A program made the translations under genes and the position numbers. Source: UBA5109 sp963975155 (GTDB lineage: Bacteria > Pseudomonadota > Gammaproteobacteria > Pseudomonadales > Pseudohongiellaceae). Taken from it: DNA of 64,000 nucleotides. A model generated the notes under the pieces. That model had not been told where the DNA came from. It ran no database searches and saw only the letters and a program-made list of their open reading frames with translations. Where the stretch lies: the NCBI GenBank assembly GCA_963975155.1, contig CAXBFG010000002.1, positions 62,001 through 126,000 on the forward strand, read 5' to 3'. Positions 23,509 to 33,800 of this stretch are shown here, one piece after another (the first letter of the stretch is position 1; each line of letters starts with the position of its first letter).

Positions 23509-26500
23509 ATGACCATAACAGCCATTCTGGAAAATAGGCTCACCTTTATACTTATACTCCTGTCTTTACTGGCTATTGGTGCTCTCTTATGGTGGCGCAA
23601 TTTTAATTTGCTCAAAAAATTAAATCGTAAAGCTGCCGATCTAGAAAATACATCATCACTAACGCAAACATTTTTTGAAAATATTCCAGATATTCTCTAT
23701 GTATCCGATATCGTTGGCCGTTTGATTTATGCCAACAAGGCAACGCAGGAAATCAACAATATGCAGCGTGAGGAATCTATTGCAGGCGTAAACAGTGATG
23801 AATTTCTGGAAAGTGATTCAGTCGTAAAACTTCAGGTACATACGCAAGAAGTTATTCATGAAAAGAAAGCCATAGAACAATATTATTCAATCAAGGCTCT
23901 AGGCCGTGAAGCAAGAGACTATCGCGCCCTGAAGTTCCCCTTACTCGACAAGAACGGAGAAATATATGCTGTTGGGACGATAGGATCCGATGTTACCCAC
24001 AGAACCGAAGCTGAAAAAGCATTGCAAGAAAGTGAAAATTTATTTAAAGCAGTCTTTGAATCAGTCAATGAGGCTATTCTCCTGATCAATACCGATGGTT
24101 ATATTAAATTGGCTAATCATCAGGCTGAAGAACTGTTTGGGTACACAGTAGAAAAATTACAAACAATGAATATCATTGAACTGATGCCAGATTCCAAAAT
24201 TAAAAGGCACGATGAGCTTAGTCAAATCTTCCTTAGTAATCCCACAGCCACAAGTAACATTGAATTTGAATTCATGAATTCAGATAAAAGCACTTTTCCC
24301 ACTGAACTTGGCATCAACCCTGTTTACACCTCAGATGGCCGCATGATGGTAAGTTGTGTTATTCATGATATGACCGATACGTTTAACACGCTCAAAGAGC
24401 TTGAAAATAATGCACAATCGCTGATGCAGTTAAATCTTGAACTGGAAAAGGAAAGAACATCCCTGGAAATCAGAGTTAGGGAGCGCACCAGAGCCTTACT
24501 TAAAGAAAGGCAATTAGCAGAATCCTCAAACCGGGCAAAATCCCTTTTTCTGGCGACCATGAGTCATGAAATACGCACCCCCATGAACGGCATTATCGGC
24601 ACTGTTGATATATTGGGTCAGAGCAAGCTCGGTTCTGAACAAGAGGATCAAGTTGAAATCATCAAATATTCAGCGAAAAACCTGCTTATGATTATTGACA
24701 ATATATTGGACTTTTCCAAGATCGAAGCAGACAAAATCATTTTAGATGAAGAAACAATTAATTTATCCGAACTAATTATAGAAACCTGCAAGACTATTAT
24801 TCCTGTCGCCAATACTGCTGGCGTCAGCTTATCTTTTTATCGGGAACCCGACTTAGCTGTGCAAGTTATAGTCGATCCCGTCCGGATCAAGCAGGTACTG
24901 ATAAACCTGCTCAGTAACGCAATAAAATTTTCGACAAATCAACATACACCCGGGGCAGTGTCCCTTAGGGCATTTAGCAAGGATGCCAAGTTATGTTTTG
25001 AGGTCAAAGATAACGGCATTGGCATTGCGGAACATTCTAAAACATTAATCTTTGACCCCTTTTCGCAGGCAGACTCCTCTACAACCAGGCGCTATGGCGG
25101 AACAGGACTTGGTTTACCTATTTGCAAACGCCTGGCGGAATTAATGGAGGGAGAAATTGCGGTAGAAAGTGAAGAGCGCACTGGCAGCACCTTTACGTTT
25201 TCTATACCATTAAAGACTGCCACTGATAAAGTTTTTACCCCAGCTTCCAAATTCACTGAAACCGTTTTTTATATACTCAGCGACAATGAGGAAACCAATA
25301 ATAACTGGACTAACTGGCTGCAATTTTATGGCGCTAAAACCTTTATCATTCAGGATATAAATCAAATTAATCCAAAAACAGTCGATTATCGTAAAACTAA
25401 ACAAGATATATTATTAATTCTAAACGAGCATACAAACCAAAATGCTGAAAATGAACTTACCAGAGAGATGTTGAATGAACTGAAGTCCATTAAGGCGTAT
25501 AAAACTGTCGTCGTTCATTCGTCGTCTGACAATATCCCCGCCAACATTGAGCATGGAATTTTTTATGTAACCCGACACTCCATTTTTGAAACAACATTTT
25601 CTGATTTACTTTCCATCCTGGAACTCCCCCATGAATTACCCGGCCAGAACAAATCAGCGGAACCAAGTAAGCCTGAATTTCAATCGACCACCTACAACAG
25701 AGACGGCCAAAGTAAAGCCCATATTCTTGTTGTTGAAGATAATGAGATCAACCAAAAAGTTATTGCCAATCAGTTAGAATTTTTAAACTATAGTTACAAG
25801 ATTGCAGAAAATGGCACGCAGGCTTTGAAAATGTTATATCAGGAAGAATTCTCCATGGTATTGACTGACCTGCATATGCCTTCGATGGATGGTTATGAAT
25901 TAACCAATGCGATCCGTCATCAGGAAGGTGACGACCAGCATTTACCTATTGTTGCCTGTACGGCAAATGCAACCAAAGGAGAAAATACGCGTTGCCTGAA
26001 TGCCGGTATGGATGAGTACCTGGTTAAACCAGTCTCTTTAAATGATTTAAGTGCAAGCCTGGCCAAGTGGACTAATCAAGAACAGCACTTAGACATTGCA
26101 AACTCAAAAGCTTCACAATCTATTTCAGACACCATCAGTATCGACAATAACATTCAAAAGAATAATCTTTCTGAAACTCCTACAGAGGAGTTAGATAGCA
26201 GATTAGCTGTACTTGATATAACAATCTTGTCAGACTTGATTGGTAATAATAATGAGCTAATTATTGATTTTTTGAACAGCTATGTAGATTCAGCAAATAC
26301 AGCCAAACAGAAAATACTAAAAGCAGCAGAGAAAGAAGATTGCCTGGCATTGGAGCGAGAGGCACACATGCTTAAATCTTCTTCAAGCTCTATAGGTGCA
26401 TTATGTTTTGCAAATACCTGCATTAATCTGGAAGCTCTGGCCAAGCAGAATGAAAGTTTTGAAATATCAGAACTGATGCACACCTTTAATAGCAGCTTTG

Positions 26501-26547
26501 AAGATCTGATGCATGAAATTAGCCAATGGAGAAATCAGCATGGATAG
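23509..26547 (+). CDS. Hybrid sensor histidine kinase (PAS-PAS-HisKA-HATPase-REC-HPt)
   Basis: The product is 1012 residues: one N-terminal membrane helix (13-29), two PAS domains (about 50-170 and 175-295), a coiled coil, HisKA with phospho-acceptor H353 in MSHEIRTPMNG, HATPase with FSQADSSTTRRYGGTGLGL, a degenerate receiver-like segment (about 580-710, no phospho-Asp found), a true receiver with D787 in LTDLHMPSMDG, and an HPt domain with H953 in EAHMLKSSSSSIG. With no periplasmic domain, sensing should be cytoplasmic through PAS. Its stop lies inside the next gene, which encodes a REC-EAL protein, and an OmpR-type regulator follows, so it probably feeds phosphate to one or both. Confidence 0.92.
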   Translation: MTITAILENRLTFILILLSLLAIGALLWWRNFNLLKKLNRKAADLENTSSLTQTFFENIPDILYVSDIVGRLIYANKATQEINNMQREESIAGVNSDEFLESDSVVKLQVHTQEVIHEKKAIEQYYSIKALGREARDYRALKFPLLDKNGEIYAVGTIGSDVTHRTEAEKALQESENLFKAVFESVNEAILLINTDGYIKLANHQAEELFGYTVEKLQTMNIIELMPDSKIKRHDELSQIFLSNPTATSNIEFEFMNSDKSTFPTELGINPVYTSDGRMMVSCVIHDMTDTFNTLKELENNAQSLMQLNLELEKERTSLEIRVRERTRALLKERQLAESSNRAKSLFLATMSHEIRTPMNGIIGTVDILGQSKLGSEQEDQVEIIKYSAKNLLMIIDNILDFSKIEADKIILDEETINLSELIIETCKTIIPVANTAGVSLSFYREPDLAVQVIVDPVRIKQVLINLLSNAIKFSTNQHTPGAVSLRAFSKDAKLCFEVKDNGIGIAEHSKTLIFDPFSQADSSTTRRYGGTGLGLPICKRLAELMEGEIAVESEERTGSTFTFSIPLKTATDKVFTPASKFTETVFYILSDNEETNNNWTNWLQFYGAKTFIIQDINQINPKTVDYRKTKQDILLILNEHTNQNAENELTREMLNELKSIKAYKTVVVHSSSDNIPANIEHGIFYVTRHSIFETTFSDLLSILELPHELPGQNKSAEPSKPEFQSTTYNRDGQSKAHILVVEDNEINQKVIANQLEFLNYSYKIAENGTQALKMLYQEEFSMVLTDLHMPSMDGYELTNAIRHQEGDDQHLPIVACTANATKGENTRCLNAGMDEYLVKPVSLNDLSASLAKWTNQEQHLDIANSKASQSISDTISIDNNIQKNNLSETPTEELDSRLAVLDITILSDLIGNNNELIIDFLNSYVDSANTAKQKILKAAEKEDCLALEREAHMLKSSSSSIGALCFANTCINLEALAKQNESFEISELMHTFNSSFEDLMHEISQWRNQHG

Positions 26548-27757
26548 TAAAAGGCAAGACGTCCAGGTAGTCTTAATTGATGATGACCAGTTTCAGCGAA
26601 AAATACTGACGGCTCAATTAACGGCTTACGGTATCAGAAAGATTATTTCCTGCACCAATGGCCTGGAAGCTATTGATCAGTTAAACAACAAGAATTTATA
26701 TGATGCCCTGATCCTGTTGGATCTCAATATGCCCATCATGGATGGCGTCGCCTTTATTTCATTATTAAAGGAAACACCTTTCACAGGCAGCATTTTACTG
26801 ATCAGTGGTGCAGATGAAAGAATTCAGAATGCCACCGTAAAAATGACCTCAAGCTATGGTCTGTCGATACTCGGACAAATTCAAAAACCCATCACAGCAG
26901 AGCAATTAAATACATATCTGGATATTTTCACAAACTCAGAGCCACAAGTACATGTTAATAATACAGGCGCTGAATATACAGTAGATCGCTTGCGGCAAGC
27001 ACTTGCAACAGGCGAACTATTTAATGAATACCAACCACAGGTTAATGTCAAAACAGGTGAATTTATTGGCGTAGAAGCACTTGTCCGATGGGCCCATCCT
27101 GATGATGGCCTGGTGCAACCCAACAAGTTCATCACCCTAGCTGAAGACAATAGCTTAATAGACGAACTCTTTAATCATGTATTGATTGAGGCCTTTACAG
27201 ATTGGAGTCATTTCAGAAAAAGTGGATTGGATATCTCCTTATCCATCAATATCTCAATGGCAAACATCAATTCCACAAACGTCATCACTTTAATTGAATC
27301 CGCTCTAAAGAACGCTGACATTCCTGCTGACAGATTAACTCTGGAAATAACAGAATCTCAGTTAATGAAAGAGTACCCTCTTGTTCTCAATATTCTTACC
27401 AGCCTCCGACTTAGAGGCGTCAATCTGTCCATTGATGATTTCGGCACAGGGCACTCATCCATAGCCCAGCTTCAGGACATTCCGTTTAATGAATTGAAAT
27501 TAGATAAAAACTTTGTCCATGATGCATATAAGGATAAAACTATATTCGGCATATTCAGCGGCAGTATGCAGTTAGCAATCAATCTGGGTATAGACGTCAA
27601 AGCAGAAGGTGTTGAGAACATTAATGACTGGATTTTTCTGGCAAACTCAAGCTGCCATATTGCTCAAGGTTATTTCATCAGCAAACCAATGCCTGCGCAT
27701 TTCCTGGCAGCCTGGTATGAGGAATGGCAGGAAAGATATCCAACCATCAATAATTAG
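26540..27757 (+). CDS. REC-EAL response regulator, c-di-GMP phosphodiesterase
   Basis: The product is 405 residues from ATG 26540, which overlaps the kinase stop by 8 bases and has GGAG eight bases upstream. The ATG at 26513 would overlap more and is less likely. The receiver domain (about 8-125) has acidic pocket DDD at 14-16 and phospho-acceptor D61. The EAL domain (about 150-400) keeps the residues needed for catalysis: VEALVRW, INISMAN, LEITES, IDDFGTGHSS, LKLDKNF, AEGVEN and QGYFISKPMP. It should hydrolyse c-di-GMP to pGpG under control of phosphorylation by the co-transcribed kinase. No GGDEF gene is in the window. Confidence 0.92.
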   Translation: MDSKRQDVQVVLIDDDQFQRKILTAQLTAYGIRKIISCTNGLEAIDQLNNKNLYDALILLDLNMPIMDGVAFISLLKETPFTGSILLISGADERIQNATVKMTSSYGLSILGQIQKPITAEQLNTYLDIFTNSEPQVHVNNTGAEYTVDRLRQALATGELFNEYQPQVNVKTGEFIGVEALVRWAHPDDGLVQPNKFITLAEDNSLIDELFNHVLIEAFTDWSHFRKSGLDISLSINISMANINSTNVITLIESALKNADIPADRLTLEITESQLMKEYPLVLNILTSLRLRGVNLSIDDFGTGHSSIAQLQDIPFNELKLDKNFVHDAYKDKTIFGIFSGSMQLAINLGIDVKAEGVENINDWIFLANSSCHIAQGYFISKPMPAHFLAAWYEEWQERYPTINN

Positions 27758-27771
27758 AAGTATTCTGAATA

Positions 27772-28521
27772 ATGAGTAATACAAAAATACCCGTAATAGC
27801 GATTATCGATGACGATCCGTTCATGGTTAAAATTCTGCTTCAATTACTTGGAGAGAATGAATTTAAGGCAATCGAAATCGATGAAAGTGAGGATATTAAT
27901 CTGGCCATAGAAAAGCACTCGGTAGATCTTGTTTTGCTGGACCTCAACCTGAAGAATCATTATGGTTTTGAAATCGCCAGGGATCTACGCAATTTGAAAA
28001 ACCTTGGCTTAATTATGCTCACAGGCAGCGATGACCAGATAGACAGATTAGTAGGCCTGGAAATTGGTGTGGATGATTATATAGCCAAACCTTTCGACAA
28101 TCGTGAACTCAAGGCCAGATGTCGAAACGTTTTGCGCCGCATTGCCGTAGCGCAGGACAATTCTCTGAACAGTGCAACTACAGATGAAACGACGACAGCC
28201 AGCAATAACGGCTCAGGAAAATCGACTCTTAACGGGCTGATCCTCGATAAAAATCACTTCACCTTAAGCACAGAGGATAACAACAGCATCAAATTAACCA
28301 ATTACGAATTCAAGTTATTTGAATTGTTTATCACCGCTAAAGATGAAGCGATATCCAGAGAAACAATCTCGCTTGATATTTATGAACGGGAATGGTCCCC
28401 TTTTACCAGATCTGTCGATGTATTGGTCAGCAAATTACGTAAAAAGCTTACGGCATTTGATTGCGGGCTTACCCTGATCACGGTACGCGGTGAAGGTTAT
28501 AAACTGGTAGATTCCAACTGA
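27772..28521 (+). CDS. OmpR-family response regulator
   Basis: The product is 249 residues. The receiver domain (1-120) has DDD at 13-15, phospho-acceptor D57, T in MLTGSDD and K in AKPFDNREL. The winged-helix DNA-binding domain (about 150-247) has LTNYEFKLFELFI and the recognition-helix region SVDVLVSKLRKKL, then TVRGEGYKL. The linker between is unusually long, about 30 residues, Ser/Thr/Asn-rich. It starts 14 bases after the REC-EAL gene, so the three genes form an operon; it is probably a transcriptional output of the same kinase. Target genes are unknown; the HtrA gene lies next downstream, after 320 bases. Confidence 0.92.
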   Translation: MSNTKIPVIAIIDDDPFMVKILLQLLGENEFKAIEIDESEDINLAIEKHSVDLVLLDLNLKNHYGFEIARDLRNLKNLGLIMLTGSDDQIDRLVGLEIGVDDYIAKPFDNRELKARCRNVLRRIAVAQDNSLNSATTDETTTASNNGSGKSTLNGLILDKNHFTLSTEDNNSIKLTNYEFKLFELFITAKDEAISRETISLDIYEREWSPFTRSVDVLVSKLRKKLTAFDCGLTLITVRGEGYKLVDSN

Positions 28522-28841
28522 AACTATTGCAATTTATTGCTATTTAATTCTTCTCATTAATTTTGACCAGCTTCCTTACCCATCAACCTATCCGCTAAGC
28601 TTTCCAGCGCCCGATATGGGCACTCTGTCACTTTTATACTTTAGGGTTCCTTTTCGCTCATGATGGCAGAATGCCACCGCAGCAGAGCATTCCAGAAACC
28701 TGAATTGTAAACAATTGTAACCAAACAGCGCTCCCGCTTTACCTTTAATTACACTAATTACTTAGACTTAACATGCTCTGAGCCGCAGTATGCATCCTAT
28801 CGAAACGCAAGTAACACGTTAAAAACTTTAAGAGCCAGACA
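28522..28841. other. Intergenic region before the HtrA gene
   Basis: About 320 bases without a gene. A small hairpin GCCC-GATAT-GGGC lies near 28610; no U-tract follows closely. The remainder is AT-rich and probably holds the promoter of the HtrA gene. Confidence 0.45.
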
Positions 28842-29912
28842 ATGAACACTTTCATCAAAACTACATTTTTACTGCTTACTCTGGCAACTTTGTCTGTACC
28901 ATTCAACGTGCTCGCAAACAATCTGCCAGACTATTCAGAAATTGTAGAAGAAGTACTGCCAAGTGTTGTGACAATAACCACGACTCTGGATAGCTCTGCT
29001 GCTGCTCAGCAATCTGATTCAGGCAATATGCCGGTCAGCAACCCAGAAGAAAGCGCCTTTATCGCCAGCATCCTGAATACAGGTCTGGTTAATTCAGGTT
29101 CAGGTTTCATTCTTTCAGAAAGCGGATTCGTAATAACCAATGCTCACGTTGTTGATAATGCAGAAACCATTACCGTTAAATTGCATGATGGACAGTCCGC
29201 ACAAGCTACGATAATCGGTATAGACCATGCATCGGATATCGCATTACTGCAAATTACCGCTAACAATTTAACGCCTGTCAAACTGGCCGATAAAGACCAG
29301 ATCCTCAAAGTTGGTCAGGCAGTTTTGGGTATAGGTTCACCATATTCTTTTGAATATTCTGTCACTACGGGCATCATCAGCTATTTAGGCAGAAACCTGA
29401 ACAGCGAAAGTTCACAACAACAAGCATCTTCCTACATACAGACTGACATGCTGATTAATCCAGGTAATTCAGGCGGCCCCATTATCAATGGTAACGGCGA
29501 AGTAATCGGCATGAGTTCAAAAATATTTTCAACCACCGGTTCTTCTATTGGCATCTCTTTCGGCATCCCTGCCAATATCATCGACCTGATGGTCAATAGA
29601 TTTTTAAATACTGATGGTTCAGATCAGGATCCGGTAGGAATTAAAACCGCTAACGTAACAACTAACATGATCGCCACACTGGGTCTTCAACAAGCCATTG
29701 GCGCTCTGGTAATGACCGTTGCACCTAGCGGCCCTGCAGACATGAGTGGTTTGCAAGTTAATGACGTCATCGTCACCGTCGATGGTGCAATAGTGAGAAA
29801 TAATGAAGAATTTTTGTACCAGGCCAGCTTGCTACAATCAAACAAAACGGTGCGTGTAACGGCTATACGTAGCGGACAATATTTCGCAACTGAATTATCA
29901 CTTTCCATCTAG
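28842..29912 (+). CDS. HtrA/Deg-type periplasmic serine protease with one PDZ domain
   Basis: The product is 356 residues with an N-terminal signal sequence ending near NVLANN. The trypsin-like domain has the catalytic triad H102 (NAHVVDN), D132 (HASDIALLQ) and S210 (NPGNSGGP). A single PDZ domain covers about 265-355. One PDZ and this length resemble DegS, which senses misfolded outer-membrane proteins, but the signal looks cleavable, which would give a soluble enzyme; a membrane-anchored form cannot be excluded. It is preceded by the two-component operon, so regulator control is possible but unproven. Confidence 0.9.
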   Translation: MNTFIKTTFLLLTLATLSVPFNVLANNLPDYSEIVEEVLPSVVTITTTLDSSAAAQQSDSGNMPVSNPEESAFIASILNTGLVNSGSGFILSESGFVITNAHVVDNAETITVKLHDGQSAQATIIGIDHASDIALLQITANNLTPVKLADKDQILKVGQAVLGIGSPYSFEYSVTTGIISYLGRNLNSESSQQQASSYIQTDMLINPGNSGGPIINGNGEVIGMSSKIFSTTGSSIGISFGIPANIIDLMVNRFLNTDGSDQDPVGIKTANVTTNMIATLGLQQAIGALVMTVAPSGPADMSGLQVNDVIVTVDGAIVRNNEEFLYQASLLQSNKTVRVTAIRSGQYFATELSLSI

Positions 29913-30340
29913 TCTATTCCAGCTTTACTGCAGCTTCTCAAAAGCTGCACTCCTCTACTCACATTCTCTTAACACGATAACAGCTCATCTACTGCTACGT
30001 TTGCTGCGTATACTTCAATTGAACTATTTGCGCCAAAAATTCCTGTATAGTTTTAATGTATCAAAGTTGCTGGACAAAACACCGCCTAACGAATACCTTT
30101 CATAGGACAATAATACAAATTAATTATTATCCGTATAAGCTGATAAACAATAGTTCATCAACATATAAAATGGCATTATAAAATAGAAATACAGTATAGG
30201 GACTCTTCAATTCATCAATACATTGACCAACCCGTATATTTGTTCTTATTAGCATACTATTTGAATAGCCGTCCTTAACACTGTTAATAAACACCTAATA
30301 GCCACGACTAAATTAAGAAACAGCTTGCAGGGAAGATTTC
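29913..30340. other. Intergenic region before the second hybrid kinase
   Basis: About 430 strongly AT-rich bases with no gene visible on either strand. It begins with the hairpin at 29930-29948. Confidence 0.5.
29930..29948 (+). terminator. Hairpin downstream of the HtrA gene
   Basis: Perfect 7-base stem GCAGCTT/AAGCTGC with loop CTCAA, starting 18 bases after the stop. No T-run follows, so intrinsic termination is uncertain. Confidence 0.35.
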
Positions 30341-33300
30341 ATGGATTTAAGAAATATTTCGTTACGGACACAGATGCTTGGGGCGGTGACAATAATCTGG
30401 ATTGTTGCTACTACCCTATTTGCAATCTATTTTGCCGCTGACCAGAAACAAACCAATTATCGTCAATATACCAGCCAGCTCACTGCATTAAGCAGCCAGC
30501 TCGAAATCAACCTGCTCAATGAAACTGAAAAACTCCGCCGTGACACCTTATTCCTGGCACGAGCCCCTGCCACAAGAGGGATAACCCGTTCATCTGCAGA
30601 TGGACTGCTCGATCCGGTCACTAACATTACTCATCAAAACTGGATTGAGCGCCTGCAATTTACTTTTGTACAAATTTTATCCATAAACCCGAATTATTAT
30701 CAGGCTCGCTATATTGGTGCTGCACAAGACGGAAAGGAAATAATAAGGGTTGAATCAGCCGATGGCGAAATCACGATTATCAGTGAAGAAAATTTACAGC
30801 CTAAAGGTCCGCGAGAATACTTCCAGGAAACCCGTTTGTTACCAGTGGATGCTGCTTACTTCTCACGCATAGACCTCAATGCGGAAAACGGTGGAATCAT
30901 TGAAGAACCTGCGCGTCCCACCATACGATCAGCTACGCCGGTCTATGCTGACAATGGCGAGTTCTTCGGCATAATCGTTCTTAATTACAATATAAGCTCA
31001 GCCTTTGAAGGCATGGCTGAATACATTGATCTTCGATCTGAGGACTCAGCACTGCAAATTTTTGTCACTAACAGTGATGGCGAATACCTTTTCCATCCAG
31101 ACCGAAGTAAAACCTTTGCCTTCATGTATGACAGAAGCGACAGAATTCAAGATGATTACTCAAACATCAGAATTTTTGACGGGACTGATAATAGTAACCT
31201 GAATATTGCAGATGTCACTGATAATACATTATACGAAGCCGACAGCAATGACGGGCCCTTTTATATTTTTGATAAAACTGTCAATTTAATTCCTGGCGCC
31301 AATGCCCGCGAATTAAAGATATGGTTCGTGCTGCCTGAATCTGCAATCGAATTGGGCCTGCTGCCCCTCATACTGGATTTTTGGGTATCTACGGTGGGTA
31401 TCGGTCTTATCATCCTTTTTGTTCTTTTATTGCTAGTCGCCAGACAACTGAGAACGATTAGTTCACTCTCATCTACGGCGCTGAAAATTGCAGGTGGTGA
31501 TTACAATGTGGCCTTACCAGGAGCAAACAGTAAAGAAGTTAATAATTTGATAAATTCACTTTCAATGATTAAAGACGGTGTTGCCAGAAGGGAAAATGAA
31601 TTACGCGAAGCAATTAATAATGCTGATCGACTGCTACAGGTAAAAAGTGACTTTTTGGCAAATATGAGCCATGAAATCAGGACTCCAATGACAGCAATTA
31701 TGGGGCTAATTGATATATTACGACTTTCTGAATTAGATAAGAGACAACAACAGTATGTACATCAGATTCAATCCTCATCACGATCTTTGCTGCATATCAT
31801 CAATGATATCCTTGATATCAGCAAAATCGAAGCTGGCAAAGTAACCCTGGAAGCTGCCGATTTTTCATTACTTGAAGTACTGGAAAATTCAATAGATTTG
31901 TTTGCGCCCAGTGCTGATATGAAAGGTGTACATATCCACTTATCAATGGATACCCAAATAAACTCGATACTAATTGGTGATCGCACCCGCTTGACGCAAA
32001 TTTTAAATAATTTACTGGGCAATGCTGTCAAATTTACGGAAAAAGGTGAGATCGTTCTTTCAGCAACGGTGCTAAACCGCAAAGATGATTCCATTAAGAT
32101 CCGTTTCAGTGTGGTAGATACCGGCATGGGTATTAGTAAAGAGGCCATGACCAGACTCTTTGAGGCATTTGAACAGGCAGATACCAGCACCACTAGAATG
32201 TTTGGCGGTAGCGGTCTTGGTCTGACAATTAGCTTTAAGCTTGTCCAGTTAATGAACAGTACGCTACAGGCCAAAAGCATTCTCAATGAAGGCTCTACTT
32301 TCTGGTTTGATGCTACATTTCCATTAAGTGACAAACCAGAACTTAAATTAACGAATATTGAGCAAATTCGTAAAAATGTATTAGTGGTTGATGACCAAGC
32401 TATCTCTTGTGAAATCATTTCTGAAATGCTATCGCATTGGGGGTGCAATGTTTTTACAGCCCTTAGTGGTCCAGAAGCCTTAAAAAAAATTACCCACAGA
32501 ATTGCTAAAGGAGATCAATTTGATTTCTTTGTAGTGGACTGGCTAATGCCTGCAATGAATGGCTTCCAGTTAATTGAAAAAATTCAGACGCTTTATGAAA
32601 CTCATCATTTGCAGTTTGTTCCGCCTGTGCTAATGGTCACAGGAGCAGAACGCACAGAAATTGAAGAATCAGACGCTTTCAGAGATGACATACAGGTATT
32701 ACAAAAACCCGTTACTATTTCCAAGCTGCTTAATACACTAGCAGAGATGGGTGTGATTAAGTTTATTATTGAAGAAAGGGAAGACAGTAAAAGAGAAGAA
32801 CTCGAAATTGAATTAAAAGCTAAAATCAGTCAACTCACACAGCCTCCTAAAATATTGCTGGTTGAAGATAATATTACTAATCAGCTTGTCATTCAGGAAC
32901 TACTAGCTCAATACGGCTTTAATATCATCATCGCCAATAATGGCAGAGAAGGTGTTGAAGCAGTATCCAGGGAAGCCGTTGATTTAGTGTTTATGGATTT
33001 ACAAATGCCAGTAATGGATGGCTTTGAAGCCACTATTGAAATCAGAAAATTCAAACCGCGTGGCACCCTACCCATATTGGCCTTATCTGCAGCAACTTTT
33101 TCGAAAGATATTCAGAGTTCCGACCAGGCCGGGATGGATGATCATTTGAATAAGCCTATTGACGTAGAAAAACTACTATCTGCCTTAATAAAATGGCTGC
33201 CGTTGAAAACAGACATGAATGTACAGGCCTCAAATAAAAGTAAACCTGCCCCTGCAAAACATCCGCTTACTTCAAACAAAATTGAAATTAGTGGCACTGA

Positions 33301-33670
33301 AAATGATAATAATGAATTATCTGCAAAAAGCATTTTAGCCAATCTGGAAAAAGATGCAGGCTTTGATTTTTCAGGAACAATATTATCCAGTACTGGTGCT
33401 GCGACTTTAGTAAGAATATTGCAGGCATTTTATGAAGAGTTTAGTGATATATTTCAAAGCTGGGAATCCGGTGCAGATTGGAATCAGGAAGAGCAAAGAA
33501 GAATTGCGCACAGTATAAAAGGTTCAGCGCATAGCATCGGCGCGCTGACACTGGCAAAATTTGCAGCAGCAACTGAGCTGGAGATTAAAAATGGAGAAAG
33601 CACCAATCTTGCTATTCTGATGGAACATTTAAATGTACTGCTTATAAGGCTATCCAGCGTGTTGCCATAA
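30341..33670 (+). CDS. Hybrid sensor histidine kinase with periplasmic sensor, two receivers and HPt
   Basis: The product is 1109 residues: membrane helix at about 12-32, a large periplasmic domain (about 33-340; Cache-like, compare LuxQ-type sensors), a second helix near 345-367, HAMP-like linker, HisKA with H444 in MSHEIRTPM, HATPase (FEQADTSTTRMFGGSGLGL), receiver 1 with D733 in VDWLMPAMNG, receiver 2 with D886 in MDLQMPVMDG, and HPt with H1057 in AHSIKGSAHS. It should sense a periplasmic ligand and relay phosphate through D886 and H1057 to a separate regulator; none is encoded next to it on this strand. The REC-kinase gene facing it is a possible partner. Confidence 0.92.
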   Translation: MDLRNISLRTQMLGAVTIIWIVATTLFAIYFAADQKQTNYRQYTSQLTALSSQLEINLLNETEKLRRDTLFLARAPATRGITRSSADGLLDPVTNITHQNWIERLQFTFVQILSINPNYYQARYIGAAQDGKEIIRVESADGEITIISEENLQPKGPREYFQETRLLPVDAAYFSRIDLNAENGGIIEEPARPTIRSATPVYADNGEFFGIIVLNYNISSAFEGMAEYIDLRSEDSALQIFVTNSDGEYLFHPDRSKTFAFMYDRSDRIQDDYSNIRIFDGTDNSNLNIADVTDNTLYEADSNDGPFYIFDKTVNLIPGANARELKIWFVLPESAIELGLLPLILDFWVSTVGIGLIILFVLLLLVARQLRTISSLSSTALKIAGGDYNVALPGANSKEVNNLINSLSMIKDGVARRENELREAINNADRLLQVKSDFLANMSHEIRTPMTAIMGLIDILRLSELDKRQQQYVHQIQSSSRSLLHIINDILDISKIEAGKVTLEAADFSLLEVLENSIDLFAPSADMKGVHIHLSMDTQINSILIGDRTRLTQILNNLLGNAVKFTEKGEIVLSATVLNRKDDSIKIRFSVVDTGMGISKEAMTRLFEAFEQADTSTTRMFGGSGLGLTISFKLVQLMNSTLQAKSILNEGSTFWFDATFPLSDKPELKLTNIEQIRKNVLVVDDQAISCEIISEMLSHWGCNVFTALSGPEALKKITHRIAKGDQFDFFVVDWLMPAMNGFQLIEKIQTLYETHHLQFVPPVLMVTGAERTEIEESDAFRDDIQVLQKPVTISKLLNTLAEMGVIKFIIEEREDSKREELEIELKAKISQLTQPPKILLVEDNITNQLVIQELLAQYGFNIIIANNGREGVEAVSREAVDLVFMDLQMPVMDGFEATIEIRKFKPRGTLPILALSAATFSKDIQSSDQAGMDDHLNKPIDVEKLLSALIKWLPLKTDMNVQASNKSKPAPAKHPLTSNKIEISGTENDNNELSAKSILANLEKDAGFDFSGTILSSTGAATLVRILQAFYEEFSDIFQSWESGADWNQEEQRRIAHSIKGSAHSIGALTLAKFAAATELEIKNGESTNLAILMEHLNVLLIRLSSVLP

Positions 33671-33684
33671 GCGTGTTGCCATAA
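33657..33684 (+). repeat. 14-base tandem duplication at the kinase gene end
   Basis: GCGTGTTGCCATAA occurs twice back to back; the first copy contains the last codons and stop of the kinase gene. It looks like a replication-slippage duplication without coding effect. Confidence 0.85.
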
Positions 33685-33800
33685 AAGCAGCGAGCATATC
33701 AATCATTACAATTAATTTTTAATAAAACCCCGACTTCTATAGAGCTATTTTCATCAAGATAGAACCAACGCCGAGACCAATTATTTACTGCTGTGTCTGG

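Noticed and set aside
31768..32448. 226-codon minus-strand frame inside the second hybrid kinase
   Set aside because: It lies opposite conserved HisKA, HATPase and receiver motifs, which are clearly the coding strand; its product is Ser/Ile/Leu-rich without family features.
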